A stretch of DNA of 32,874 bases from an uncultured Desulfobacteraceae bacterium (GCA_903839535.1 CAIMCT010000036.1:1-32874), one strand, 5' to 3'. Shown: positions 16,938 through 26,347, numbered from the stretch's first letter. A program made the numbers and translations. Notes: a model not told the origin generated them from the sequence alone.

Positions 16938-17579
16938 GTGTCCAATAGTCCGCCCTGTCTGTGCGACGGGCCTCATGATTCCGAAATCATCAGCCGGGTT
17001 CTCGGTGGGGATGCCAATGCTTTTGAAATATTGGTCCACCGGTATTCCCGGCTGGTCTTCGGCATCGTCGGCAAACACATCCCCCGGGATCGGGTGGATG
17101 AGGTGGCTCAGGACGTGTTTGTCGAAGGATTCCGATCTTTAAATTCCTTCTCGCAAAAAGGGCCTTTCGGTCATTGGATGGCGAAAATCGCCGTAAGGTG
17201 CTGTTATGATTTCTGGCGAAAACGCTACAGGAAGAAAGAGGTTCTTGTCAGCGACCTTTCGCCAGATACACAAGACTGGATTGACAATTTACTGGCTGTT
17301 CAGTCCAATGAGACATTCGAACGCGAAGCGGAGGCCGCGGAAGCTATCGAAGTTCTGGAACACGCTCTCTGCAAGCTCTCCGCCGAGGATCGGATGGTCT
17401 TGACGCTGGTGCATCTGGAAGGTCTGCCGGTAAAAGAGGCGGCTGTCCTGCTTGGCTGGAGTACAACTGCCGTCAAAGTGCGGGCCCACAGATCAAGGAA
17501 GAAACTGCGCCGAATCATCCTGGAACTTCAGGATGTCGCGCCAGTGACTGAAGAGGTGATATATGAAAAACCGCAATAG
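16938..17579 (+). CDS. ECF-family RNA polymerase sigma factor
   Basis: A 213-residue sigma-70 family factor with only regions 2 and 4. Region 2 spans about 24-98 (AFEILVHRYSRLVFGIVGKHI, then VDEVAQDVFVEGFRSLNSF, then W-x-x-KIAVRCCYDFWRKRYR). Region 4 spans about 136-190 with the helix-turn-helix VKEAAVLLGWSTTAVKVRAH. It starts with GTG at 16938, with AAGGAGA 4-5 nt upstream. The end overlaps the next gene by 17 bp, indicating translational coupling to its likely anti-sigma factor. The probable target is the GTAACC-N16-CGAC promoter upstream of the operon. Confidence 0.93.
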   Translation: MSNSPPCLCDGPHDSEIISRVLGGDANAFEILVHRYSRLVFGIVGKHIPRDRVDEVAQDVFVEGFRSLNSFSQKGPFGHWMAKIAVRCCYDFWRKRYRKKEVLVSDLSPDTQDWIDNLLAVQSNETFEREAEAAEAIEVLEHALCKLSAEDRMVLTLVHLEGLPVKEAAVLLGWSTTAVKVRAHRSRKKLRRIILELQDVAPVTEEVIYEKPQ

Positions 17580-17892
17580 GGATGTTCAAAGAATTGAAGA
17601 AACCCTTATTCTGGCGCACCGAGGTACTGCACAGGTGGAGCCCGGACCGTTTTTTCAAAAAAAGGTGATGGCGCGCATCCTGGAAGAGAGTGCATCTTTA
17701 CGGGCGCTGATCCCAAATGGCCTCAACACCGGGCGTCTTGTCTGGCGTCTTGCGCTTTTAAGCTATCTCGTCGTGACTGTTCTGGCCGCTCACCTGATGA
17801 ATTCGGGTATGGATTCCCAATATCATATTTCCATGTTCATCCTGGGCGACTCTTCCAGCCTGGACCTTTTCCACACCTTTGGGATTATGTGA
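17563..17892 (+). CDS. Single-TM anti-sigma-like protein (CnrY-like in position)
   Basis: A 109-residue protein: a cytoplasmic N-terminal segment of about 60 residues, one TM helix (about 62-80, RLALLSYLVVTVLAAHLMN), and a short periplasmic tail. No zinc-finger (HxxxCxxC) anti-sigma motif is present. Size, topology and overlap with the sigma gene fit the small anti-sigma factors of the CnrY/NccY kind, which hold the sigma factor at the membrane. AAGAGG is 6 nt before ATG 17563. Assignment rests on context and topology, not on a recognised domain. Confidence 0.65.
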   Translation: MKNRNRDVQRIEETLILAHRGTAQVEPGPFFQKKVMARILEESASLRALIPNGLNTGRLVWRLALLSYLVVTVLAAHLMNSGMDSQYHISMFILGDSSSLDLFHTFGIM

Positions 17893-17903
17893 AGGAAGTT
17901 CTC

Positions 17904-18326
17904 ATGAAGAAGTTTAAACTGTGGGGCGGGCTGTTTGCCCTGTTTTGCTCGGGTGTATTCCTGGGGGTGCTGGCATCATGGCGAATTGTCGAGGACAAGG
18001 CTATCGAGAACCTCAGCAGGGAACACCCCAGAGTTCCCAAGTCTATAGTAAGAAAACTCGACCGGGAACTGGAGCTTAGTGACGCCCAAAGAATGCGGAT
18101 TGAGGAGATAGTCTGCCGAACACACAGGGAGCTGTTGGCCTTCCGGGATCGCATCAGACCCGATCGAGAGCGGATCATCCAACAGAGCATTGATGTCATG
18201 AAGGCCGAGCTTTCCCCTGGGCAGCAGAAAAAGCTCGATGCACTTCGCGAAAGACTCAAGGAGCATCGTACTCAAGGCAAAATGAGTCACAACAGCGATT
18301 CAGACGAAAAGGATCCTTGCGAGTGA
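17904..18326 (+). CDS. Membrane-anchored Spy/CnrX-like periplasmic sensor
   Basis: A 140-residue protein with an N-terminal membrane anchor (about 5-28) and a long charged periplasmic helical hairpin with LSDAQRMRIEEI (about 57-68) and LSPGQQKKLDAL (about 102-113), spaced as in the Spy/CnrX/heavy-metal-resistance fold. ATG 17904 is preferred over GTG 17889 because GAAGGAAG precedes it. It begins 11 bp after the anti-sigma-like gene. In CnrYXH the analogous CnrX senses Ni/Co and releases the sigma factor through CnrY; a similar role is inferred. Few candidate metal ligands are visible (one CRTH and a C-terminal HNSDSDE tail), so it may sense envelope stress instead. Confidence 0.7.
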   Translation: MKKFKLWGGLFALFCSGVFLGVLASWRIVEDKAIENLSREHPRVPKSIVRKLDRELELSDAQRMRIEEIVCRTHRELLAFRDRIRPDRERIIQQSIDVMKAELSPGQQKKLDALRERLKEHRTQGKMSHNSDSDEKDPCE

Positions 18327-18437
18327 GTGCTGAAAGCCTGCTTCGATTGCAGACGTTACATCAACAGTATAATCAGGCCAATACCGGGGTGTCTCAATTG
18401 CCCCCCATCCTGTCTTTATGATACGAGGAGGATAAAA

Positions 18438-18764
18438 ATGACTGATTCCAAAGAAAAAAGAACTGACGAACGGTTTGACTGTAAGGTTCCTATTGTTGTT
18501 TCTTCCTTTAATTCCAAACATTCCAAGGATGCGTTATTGGTGTCTCACTGTATGGATGGCATCAGTTTTATATCAAATGACGCCTTCTTTCTGGGAGCAG
18601 CAGTCATATTCAGGATACGATCATTTAAAGATTTCAGTGGAAGTGATCTTGAAAGATTGCCGAGTATATGCATGGGAGAGGTAAAAAGCTGTACGAAACT
18701 CCCTGCTGATGAAGCATCTGCTGCGTACGAGGTGGGGATCAAATATTACCCCCAAGTTTATTAG
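18438..18764 (+). CDS. PilZ-like domain protein
   Basis: A 108-residue cytoplasmic protein that opens with a charged ERFDCKVPIVV segment, reminiscent of the R-x-x-x-R entry of PilZ domains but reduced (EKRTDERF). A beta-rich core follows (LLVSHCMDGISFISNDAF, then GAAVIFRI, then YEVGIKYYP), which fits the PilZ barrel with a D/N-x-S-x-x-G-like DGIS motif. Binding of cyclic di-GMP is uncertain because the second motif is degenerate. GAGGAGG lies 7 nt before ATG 18438; the frame extends to 18327 without support. It sits between the sensor gene and the pump genes. Confidence 0.6.
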   Translation: MTDSKEKRTDERFDCKVPIVVSSFNSKHSKDALLVSHCMDGISFISNDAFFLGAAVIFRIRSFKDFSGSDLERLPSICMGEVKSCTKLPADEASAAYEVGIKYYPQVY

Positions 18765-18811
18765 TTTCCGAGGAATAATATACGCAAATAGGCATAAGCT
18801 GTTTGGAGACT

Positions 18812-20089
18812 ATGATATCTATTCAAATCAAAAGCAAAAGCGGGAAATTCATGACAACAGACCCAACTTCGGAACCCAACACCCCAGACACATCAGAACC
18901 CGATAGAGCCACCAAGGGACAGCATCATGCCTGGTGGTTCGTAGTGATACCGGTGGTCATCCTTGCTTTGGGGGTTTACCTGTTCCAAAGCAAAAGAGTC
19001 CCCGCTTCCGAATTGGGAACAAAACCCAAACTACCTGGCATACCGGTGTCCGTCGCTCTGGCAAGAAAGGCGGATGTCAGTGTTTATATCTCAGGACTTG
19101 GCTCTGTTATTCCGATTAGCACCGTCAATGTAAAATCACGGGTTGACGGACAGTTGATGGAAGTTCACTTTCTGGAAGGGCAGAGCGTAAAGCGCGGCGA
19201 CCTGCTGGCTACGATTGACCCCAGGCCGTTTCAGGTTCAGTTGACTCAGGCTGAGGGGCAAATGGCGCGTGACCAGGAAATATTAAAGAACGCCCGCCTT
19301 GATAATCAGCGCTACAAACAGCTTTGGGAACAGGATTCCATTCCCAAGCAGCAACTGGATACCCAGGAGGCTTTGGTCCGTCAGTATGAGGGAGCCGTTA
19401 AAATTGACCAGGGGCAGATCGACAGCGCAAATCTGCAGTTGACCTACAGCCGGATTACCGCGCCGGTCAGCGGGCGGGTCGGCCTTCGCCAGGTGTATCC
19501 GGGAAACATCATTCATGCCACCGATGCCAATGCACTGGTGGTGATCACCCAGCTCCAGCCGATCAGTGTGGTGTTTCCGATCCCAGAAGACAGCCTGCCG
19601 CAGGTACTCGACAAGCTCAAAAGCGGTGCCCGTTTGTCAGTTGATGCTTATGATCGGGATCAAAAGCAAAAACTTGCAACGGGAACACTTTTGACCGTGG
19701 ATAACCAGATCGACCCGACTACCGGGACAGTCAAACTAAAAGCCGTATTTCCCAACCCAAACAATGAGCTGTTCCCCAACCAGTTCGTAAATGCCCGCCT
19801 GCTTGTTGAAGTCATGCGAGCGGCTGTTGTGGCGCTGTCCGCAGCTATTCAGAGGGGACAACAGGGAACTTTTGTCTATCTGCTGAAACCGGAGCGAACG
19901 GTCAGCGTTCAGCCCGTGACACTCGGCGTGACCCAAGGAGATGACACCGCCATCACCACCGGCCTTGAGCCAGGTGATTCGGTCGTGGTGGCTGGTTCTG
20001 AAGGACTTCGGGACGGAAGTTCGGTGGTTGTGAAGGAACAGGGTCAAAAACAAAAGAATGGGGAGAATACTCAGGAGCGCGGCAAATGA
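18812..20089 (+). CDS. mdtA: RND efflux periplasmic adaptor, MdtA/MuxA type
   Basis: A 425-residue membrane-fusion protein. It has a cytoplasmic tail, an N-terminal TM anchor (about 38-54), then the lipoyl half-motif [20 protein letters not shown], an alpha-hairpin (about 130-200), and the second lipoyl half with the MdtA hallmark [15 protein letters not shown]. The beta-barrel follows with [14 protein letters not shown] and [12 protein letters not shown]. These motifs match E. coli MdtA closely, so the partner pump should be a two-gene MdtB/MdtC-type heteromer. ATG 18812 has GGAGACT directly upstream; the frame start at TTG 18803 is less likely. The stop overlaps the pump ATG by 4 bp (ATGA), indicating coupling. 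Confidence 0.92.
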   Translation: MISIQIKSKSGKFMTTDPTSEPNTPDTSEPDRATKGQHHAWWFVVIPVVILALGVYLFQSKRVPASELGTKPKLPGIPVSVALARKADVSVYISGLGSVIPISTVNVKSRVDGQLMEVHFLEGQSVKRGDLLATIDPRPFQVQLTQAEGQMARDQEILKNARLDNQRYKQLWEQDSIPKQQLDTQEALVRQYEGAVKIDQGQIDSANLQLTYSRITAPVSGRVGLRQVYPGNIIHATDANALVVITQLQPISVVFPIPEDSLPQVLDKLKSGARLSVDAYDRDQKQKLATGTLLTVDNQIDPTTGTVKLKAVFPNPNNELFPNQFVNARLLVEVMRAAVVALSAAIQRGQQGTFVYLLKPERTVSVQPVTLGVTQGDDTAITTGLEPGDSVVVAGSEGLRDGSSVVVKEQGQKQKNGENTQERGK

Positions 20090-21423
20090 ACCTTTCCAGA
20101 GCCTTCATCCTCCGGCCGGTCGCTACAACGCTGCTGATGGTCGCAATCCTTCTGGCCGGCGCCGTGGCCTACCACCAGTTGCCGGTTGCGGCCCTGCCTC
20201 AGGTGGATTATCCGACCATCCATATCCGCACCTTTTATCCGGGAGCAAGTCCGGATGTCATGGCGACGTCGGTAACAGCGCCGCTTGAGCGGCAGTTCGG
20301 CCAGATGCCGGGCCTGACGCAGATGACATCCGCCAGTTCCGGCGGAAGTTCAGTCATCACGCTGCAGTTCAGTCTGGACCTAAGTCTGGATGTGGCCGAG
20401 CAGGAAGTTCAGGCAGCCATAAACGCCGGATTTACCTTTCTGCCAAAGGATCTGCCGAACCCGCCGATTTACAGCAAGGTCAATCCGGCCGATGCACCGA
20501 TCCTGACACTGGCGTTGATGTCGGACTCGCTGCCGCTGCCGCATGTGGAAGATCTGGCCGATACCCGTTTTTCCCAGAAGATATCCCAGTTGCCCGGAGT
20601 TGGGCTAGTCAGCATCAGCGGAGGCCAGCGGCCTGCGGTTCGGATTCACGTCAATCCTACAGCACTGGCTTCGTATGGTTTAACCCTTGAGGACCTGCGC
20701 ACCGCCATCGCCGCCGCTAATGTCAATCAGGCCAAGGGCGGCTTTGACGGCCCCCGTCAGGCATATATCATCGGCACCAACGACCAGCTCTATACCAGCA
20801 GGGACTTCAGTCCGCTCGTCATCGCCTACAAGAACGGCGCGGCGGTTCATCTCTCCGATGTAGCGGAGGTAATCGACGGAGCCGAGAACCTGAATCAGGC
20901 TGCCTGGATGAATGAAACCCCTGCTGTCATTGTAAACATTCAGCGTCAGCCGGGGGCCAACGTCATTGATGTCGTTGACCGAATCAAAAAACTGCTGCCG
21001 CAATTGCAGAGTTCTCTGCCTGCCGCTGTCAATGTCTCGGTGCTTACCGACCGTACAACGACCATCCGCGAGTCGGTAAAAGATGTGCAGTTCGAGCTGA
21101 TGCTGGCCGTTGTTCTGGTTGTTCTGGTCATTTTTCTGTTTCTGCGCAATCTGGCGGCGACCACTATTCCCAGCGTGGCGGTTCCCCTGTCTCTGGTTGG
21201 GACCTTCGGGGTAATGTATTTGCTGGGGTTTAGCCTGAACAACCTCACGCTGATGGCTCTTACCATTTCCACCGGCTTTGTGGTCGATGATGCCATCGTT
21301 ATGATTGAAAATATTTCCCGCTACGTTGAAGATGGGGAGACTCCGTTGCAGGCGGCACTCAAGGGAGCCCAGCATGCTTGTTATCTTTCGCCAGCCCGGA
21401 GCCAATATCATAGAGACTGTTGA
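20086..21423 (+). pseudogene. mdtB: MdtB-like RND permease, N-terminal part only
   Basis: The first 429 residues or so are a normal MdtB-type permease: TM1 with [10 protein letters not shown], porter domain with [19 protein letters not shown], then TM2-TM4 with [24 protein letters not shown]. The match stops after ALKGAQ (codon ending 21372), where family members continue with EIGFT. Sixteen foreign residues then run to a TGA at 21423. From about 21374 the DNA continues, one frame over, with an MdtC-type gene that begins in mid-porter. So the C-terminal 60 percent of MdtB is missing. A truncated product of four TM helices could still be made but not pump. Confidence 0.9.
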
Positions 21424-22228
21424 CAATGTTCGCAGCCTCCTCCCGCAACTGGGGGCGGCCCTGCCAGGAGCGATTGATCTGTCGGTGGTGCTTGATCGCA
21501 CTCCGCCGATTCGCGGATCACTCAGGGGCGTGGGATGGACCCTTATATTATCGGCATTTCTCGTTATTCTGGTGGTATTCTGGTTTTTGCGGAGTATCCG
21601 CGCCACGGTCATCCCCGCTGTTGCTGTGGCAGTGTCAATCATCGGTACCTTCGGCGTGATGTATCTGTTTGGTTACTCGCTGGACAACCTTTCTCTCATG
21701 GCGCTTACCGTGGCTACCGGGTTTGTTGTGGATGACGCCATTGTAGTGCTTGAAAATATTACCCGATACCGGGAAATGGGTGAATACGCCTTCCAGGCGG
21801 CATTATCCGGGTCAAAGGAAATTGCGTTCACTGTCCTTTCCATGAGCTTCTCACTAATTGCCGTGTTCATCCCCATTCTCCTGATGGGCGGGATGGTCGG
21901 CCGCCTGTTTCGTGAATTCGCCGTTATCCTATCTGTAGCGATATTGATTTCCCTGGCGGTTTCGCTGACCCTTACCCCGATGATGTGCGCCACGCTGCTC
22001 AAACCTGTAAAACAACATAAGCGTGGGATGCTTTACAGAGCAAGTGAGAAGATGTTCGACTGGATGCATTCCACCTACGAGGTGACGCTTCGTTGGGCGA
22101 TCCGCCACTCCCGCATCATGCTCTTGCTGATGCTGCTCATGGTGGTGATTAACGTCGGCCTCTTTGTCATTGTGCCCAAAGGCTTCTTTCCAGAACAGGA
22201 CACGGGCCGCATTTCCGGAGCTATCTAG
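21374..22228 (+). pseudogene. mdtC: MdtC-like RND permease, middle part up to an amber codon
   Basis: Starts abruptly with [22 protein letters not shown], equivalent to about residue 290 of E. coli MdtC. It repeats at protein level the segment already encoded just upstream by the MdtB-like part, in paralogous (MdtC-type) form: VLDRTPPIRGS, LFGYSLDNLSLMALTVATGF, REFAVILSVAILIS, LTLTPMMCATLL. It ends at TAG 22226-22228. Aligned with MdtC (GFIQADQSISFQ versus GAI*AAQDISFQ) the TAG replaces a glutamine, so one C-to-T change explains it. The frame stays open afterwards. No start with a Shine-Dalgarno belongs to this fragment. Confidence 0.88.
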
Positions 22229-22255
22229 GCTGCTCAGGACATTTCTTTTCAGGCT

Positions 22256-23644
22256 ATGCAGGAAAAACTGGCGCAGATTGTTGACATTATCAAAAAAGAT
22301 CCCGACGTGGAGTATGTAACTGGCTTTACTGGCGGTGGGGGCGGAGGCGGGGCTAACACCAATTCTGGCCGGATGTTTATTTCGCTGAAACCCTTCGAGA
22401 ATCGGACTGCGAGCGCAAAAGAGATCATCGGAAGATTACGCAAGAATCTGGTTGAAGTTCCAGGTGCCCCCACCTTTCTCCAGCCCGTTCAGGACCTGCG
22501 TGTTGGCGGGCGAATGAGCAACGCCCTTTATCAGTACACTCTCCAGAGTGACAACCCGACAGAACTCAACCGATGGGCGCAGCACCTACTGCAGAAGCTT
22601 CGCACAATCCCGACTTTGGTTGATCTCAGCAGCGATCAGCAGAACAAGGGCAGGCAGGCGTTACTGGTTATCGACCGCCCCACAGCCGCTCGACTTGGCA
22701 TTACTCCACAAGTCATTGATAACACCCTCTACGATGCCTTCGGTCAGCGTCAGGTGTCGATCAACTATACCATGCTGAACCAATACCACCTGGTTATGGA
22801 GGTCGATCCCATTTTCCTGCAAAATCCAGAAACACTAAAGGACATCTACGTCCCCTCATCCAACGGTGCCCAGATTCCCCTTAGCGCCTTTACCCATTAC
22901 GAGCCGACCGCCACGGCCCTGGCGGTAAACCATCAGGGGCAATTCCCTTCGATAACCCTGTCATTTAATCTGGCGCCTGGTGTTGCGCTTGGGGAGGCGG
23001 TGGATGCTTTTGAGAACGCCACACGGGAGATCGGAATGCCGGGCGGCATCAGGGGAAATTTTGCCGGAACGGCGCAAGCATTCAAGTCATCGCTCGCTAA
23101 TGAACCGCTGCTGATACTGGCTGCGCTGGTGACGGTCTATATCGTACTCGGCGTTCTTTACGAGAGCTACATCCACCCGCTGACCATCCTTTCCACGCTT
23201 CCATCGGCAGGCGTGGGTGCGGTGCTTGCCATAATGATCTTTAAGACTGACCTTAGCCTCATTGCCGTCATCGGCATCATCCTGCTGATCGGCATTGTCA
23301 AGAAGAACGGCATCATGATGGTTGACTTTGCCCTGGAATCTGAACGTAAGGAGGGAACGGTCCCTGAGGAAGCAATTTTTCAGGCGTGCCTGCTGCGATT
23401 TCGACCTATCATGATGACAACCATGGCCGCGCTTATCGGTGCGTTGCCGCTGGCTATAGGTCACGGAGTCGGCTCCGAGCTGCGCCGGCCGCTGGGTATC
23501 GCCGTTGTTGGCGGGCTGATTTTCAGTCAAATGCTTACACTTTATACAACTCCGGTGGTTTACCTTTATCTGGACCGTTTCAGATTATGGATAGACAGCA
23601 AGCGCAGACGGGCGCGGCGATATGGACTGAAGAAAAATGGTTAA
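22256..23644 (+). pseudogene. mdtC: MdtC-like RND permease, C-terminal part after the amber codon
   Basis: Continues the preceding fragment in the same frame; the first ATG after the stop is at 22256, but homology starts right after the TAG (AAQDISFQAM). It carries the second porter domain, including a glycine-rich TGFTGGGGGGGAN loop and QDLRVGGRMSNALYQYTLQ, then TM8-TM12 (LVTVYIVLGVLYESYIHPLTILSTLPSAG and GIVKKNGIMMVDFALE, with the usual Lys-Asn/Asp pair) and a normal basic C-terminus. The 462 codons show no further damage, suggesting recent inactivation, suppression of the amber codon, or a sequencing/assembly error. Confidence 0.87.
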
Positions 23645-23797
23645 AGCTGGGACGTGTTTTAGTAGAGCCGGCATCCTGCCTGCTCTACCTAATCCGATTG
23701 AAGATTGAAGATTGATGGACAAAAGGCGATTTATGGTTTAATAATATCCATAAATCTTCATACTTCGGTTATCGGTCCAACTGCCTGATTTGTTGCA

Positions 23798-25258
23798 ATG
23801 AGAGAAAAAATGACCCTTTTGAGATGGAAAATCATACTGTTTGCTGCCGGACTGCTTACATCATTCACGTCCTGCACGGTGGGTCCGGCTTATGTGCGGC
23901 CGATTACCGGGGTTCCGGTTGCCTACAAGGAAATTGACGGCTGGAAAGAGGCGAATCCGAAAGACGACGCCATCAAGGAGGCGTGGTGGGAACTTTTCAA
24001 CGACCCGCAGATGAATGCGCTTGAAGAGCAGGTGATCATTTCCAACCAGAATGTGTGGGTCGCTGAAGCGCAGTTCCGCCAGGCTCGTGCTTTGGTTCAG
24101 TCCGTCAGGGCAGGCTACTTTCCGACACTTGCTATCGGGGCATCCGCAACACGATTAGTTGCATCAAATAACCTCAATACAGGTCAGAACGGGGCCAGTA
24201 TCTCGGATTTTTTACTCCCAATTGACCTTTCGTGGGAAGCCGACCTTTGGGGCCGGGTCCGCCGAACAGTTGAAGCAAGTCAGGCAAGCGCCCAGGCGAG
24301 CGCGGCGGATCTGGCGGGAGTTTTGTTGAGCGCTCAGGCTGAACTGGCTCAGGATTACTTCCTGCTGCGAACGATTGATGCTCAGAAACAACTCCTTGAT
24401 TCAACTGTAACCTATTACAGGAAATCCCTCGAACTGGCGAATAACCGGTACAATAGCGGCGTAGTTGCTAAATCGGATGTGCTGCAGGCGGAAACCCAGC
24501 TTAAGAGTACTCAAGCCCAGGCGATCGATCTCGGTTTGCAGCGTGCGAAGGTAGAACACGCCATAGCCACCCTGATCGGAAAATCGGCTTCTGAATTCTG
24601 GCTTGCCGTTACGCCACTTGTTCCCACATTGCCGTCCATCCCGCTTGCTGTGCCATCGGAACTCCTCGAACAGAGACCCGACATCGCTGCGGCCGAGCGG
24701 CGCATGGCAATGGCCAATGCACAGATCGGTGTGGCCCAGGCTGCATTTTACCCAACCGTTCATATAGGCGCTTTGGCTGGTCTTGAAGCATCAAGTGTGG
24801 ACCAGTGGCTGAGCTGGCCCAGCCGCTTCTGGTCTGTCGGTCCGTCGATTTCACAAACAGTTTTCGATGGAGGCTTACGCCGGGCGCAGAGCGACCAGTT
24901 ACTGGCTGCCTATGATGCAACCACCGCTTCCTATCGCCAGATCGTTCTTACCGCCTTTCAGGATGTTGAGGACAATCTGGCCGCGCTTCGCGTCCTGGGG
25001 GAAGAAGTATGTGTCCAAACAGAGGCCGTTGAGGCAGCCCGACAGGCCGCAAATGTGACGAGTAATCAGTATAAGGCCGGAACCGTCGGTTATATCAATG
25101 TAATCGTCGCCCAGACAGTGGAAATCGCCAACGAAAGAACATTGCTGGACATCCGGAGCCGGCAACTGGCGGCAAGCGTTCTTCTGATCAAAGCGTTGGG
25201 AGGAGGATGGAAATCGGCGGATATTCCCTCCGTAAACAACTTTATTAGTCGTAAGTAA
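23798..25258 (+). CDS. Outer-membrane efflux lipoprotein, NodT/OprM family
   Basis: A 486-residue TolC-like channel of the NodT group: a lipoprotein signal with lipobox Cys near residue 27 (TSFTSCTVGP), the conserved opening VGPAYVRP, and two OEP repeats (about 70-260 and 285-475) with helical hairpins such as AEAQFRQARALVQSVRAGYFP, NNRYNSGVVAKSDVLQAE and the second-copy NQYKAGTVGYINVIVAQ. It closes the tripartite pump with the MdtA-like adaptor and MdtB/C-like permease, as in MuxABC-OpmB. The gap to the permease is 153 bp. No strong Shine-Dalgarno is seen at ATG 23798 or at ATG 23810. The gene is intact, unlike the permease. Confidence 0.92.
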   Translation: MREKMTLLRWKIILFAAGLLTSFTSCTVGPAYVRPITGVPVAYKEIDGWKEANPKDDAIKEAWWELFNDPQMNALEEQVIISNQNVWVAEAQFRQARALVQSVRAGYFPTLAIGASATRLVASNNLNTGQNGASISDFLLPIDLSWEADLWGRVRRTVEASQASAQASAADLAGVLLSAQAELAQDYFLLRTIDAQKQLLDSTVTYYRKSLELANNRYNSGVVAKSDVLQAETQLKSTQAQAIDLGLQRAKVEHAIATLIGKSASEFWLAVTPLVPTLPSIPLAVPSELLEQRPDIAAAERRMAMANAQIGVAQAAFYPTVHIGALAGLEASSVDQWLSWPSRFWSVGPSISQTVFDGGLRRAQSDQLLAAYDATTASYRQIVLTAFQDVEDNLAALRVLGEEVCVQTEAVEAARQAANVTSNQYKAGTVGYINVIVAQTVEIANERTLLDIRSRQLAASVLLIKALGGGWKSADIPSVNNFISRK

Positions 25259-25328
25259 TTCACATCCCGTATATCTTCACTAAATGGGTTGTTTATAGTT
25301 GCTATATGCCTTAATTTAAAGGAGATTT

Positions 25329-25871
25329 ATGCAGATGAAATTAAGATATTTTATTGCCGTAACGATTATTTTTGTAGCCATTTCTTTAATGGGTTGCAGC
25401 AAAAGTGGTAATGAAGAAGCCCGTGAACATAAGGCCAATGACCGTCAGGCCATTGAAAAAAAAGCGATTGTTTGTCTGGGAGAAAAGAATGAGAAGCCGG
25501 AGGAAATCTGGAGCGTTTTTTACGATGATGAGAAAAATATGTTCACAAGTGCTTTCGAAAGAGTTTGTGTTAGCCGCTATGGAAACATAATCCATAGTGC
25601 TTGTGAAAACTACTTCCCCTTGCCGGCGGAAGGACAAATACATACAGATGATGATTACGGAATAACAACAGCAATAGAATATAATATTGAACGGATGTCC
25701 ATGGAGCTGGACTATGACAAATATAGACGGAAAGACGATCGTTCCCTTAAGGAATCAACCGTGGTTTCCTATGATAAATTGCGGGGACCAGAACGCCACT
25801 ACATGAACAGAGTTGCTTCGTGCTTGAGCTCAGCGAATATTTCACTAAAAAATGCTGCGGAAAAGGAATGA
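25329..25871 (+). CDS. Hypothetical lipoprotein
   Basis: A 180-residue protein with a lipoprotein signal peptide (hydrophobic IAVTIIFVAISLMGC, lipobox Cys near residue 23) followed by a charged helical segment and a mixed domain with several cysteines (C49, C80, C91, C168 approximately). Family not recognised. AAAGGAGA is about 5 nt before ATG 25329. The stop overlaps an ATG (25868) of the following DUF1003 gene, so the two are probably translated together. Confidence 0.68.
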   Translation: MQMKLRYFIAVTIIFVAISLMGCSKSGNEEAREHKANDRQAIEKKAIVCLGEKNEKPEEIWSVFYDDEKNMFTSAFERVCVSRYGNIIHSACENYFPLPAEGQIHTDDDYGITTAIEYNIERMSMELDYDKYRRKDDRSLKESTVVSYDKLRGPERHYMNRVASCLSSANISLKNAAEKE

Positions 25872-25873
25872 AC

Positions 25874-26347
25874 ATGGTCAATGCACGATTTCCCGAACCA
25901 TTTAAACACACGCATCCGCCTGTGCGAAACACCAATGAGATCATCGAAGCCCAACTAACATTCGGGCAAAAAGCTTCGGACTGGGTCGCAACAAATCTTG
26001 GCAGTTGGTGGTTTATCATAGTCCAGACAGCGATACTGATGGCCTGGGCGGCTGTTAATGTGCTCGCCTGGTTTCATCACTGGGACCCTTACCCATTCAT
26101 CTTTATGAATCTTGTGCTTTCTTTGCAAGCGGCTTATGCGGCGCCCATCATCATGATGAGCCAGAACCGCCAGGCTGTCAGAGATCGGCTCGAGGCGCAT
26201 AATGATTATCAGATCAACCTGAAAACAGAGGAGGAGGTTCGATCCATCCTTGATCACCTAACTGCTCAAAATGACGCTCTCATCGAAATACACCGGCTGC
26301 TTGACGAGATTCGGAAACAGAAAGAAAACGATAAAGATTCGAGTTGA
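25874..26347 (+). CDS. DUF1003 membrane protein
   Basis: A 157-residue inner-membrane protein with the DUF1003 pattern: an amphipathic start (QLTFGQKASDWVATNLGSWWF), two TM helices (about residues 47-70 and 78-100) joined by WFHHWDPYPF, the conserved LNLVLSLQAAYAAPIIMMSQNRQ-like segment, then RDRLEAHNDYQINLKTEEEV and a coiled-coil tail. Function in the family is unknown. Two in-frame ATGs are possible; 25874 is chosen because AAAAGGA ends 6 nt before it, whereas ATG 25868 would abut the Shine-Dalgarno. Confidence 0.88.
   Translation: MVNARFPEPFKHTHPPVRNTNEIIEAQLTFGQKASDWVATNLGSWWFIIVQTAILMAWAAVNVLAWFHHWDPYPFIFMNLVLSLQAAYAAPIIMMSQNRQAVRDRLEAHNDYQINLKTEEEVRSILDHLTAQNDALIEIHRLLDEIRKQKENDKDSS

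Noticed and set aside
20680-21642. 320-codon minus-strand ORF across the MdtB/MdtC junction
   Set aside because: Antisense of RND permease sequence, rich in Arg/Thr/His as expected for a shadow. It spans the junction only because that frame happens to stay open.
20086-23644. Programmed frameshift joining the pump fragments
   Set aside because: A frameshift would still leave a duplicated paralogous segment and an amber codon in the product. There is no slippery site at the junction, and the residues around it do not match a continuous RND protein.
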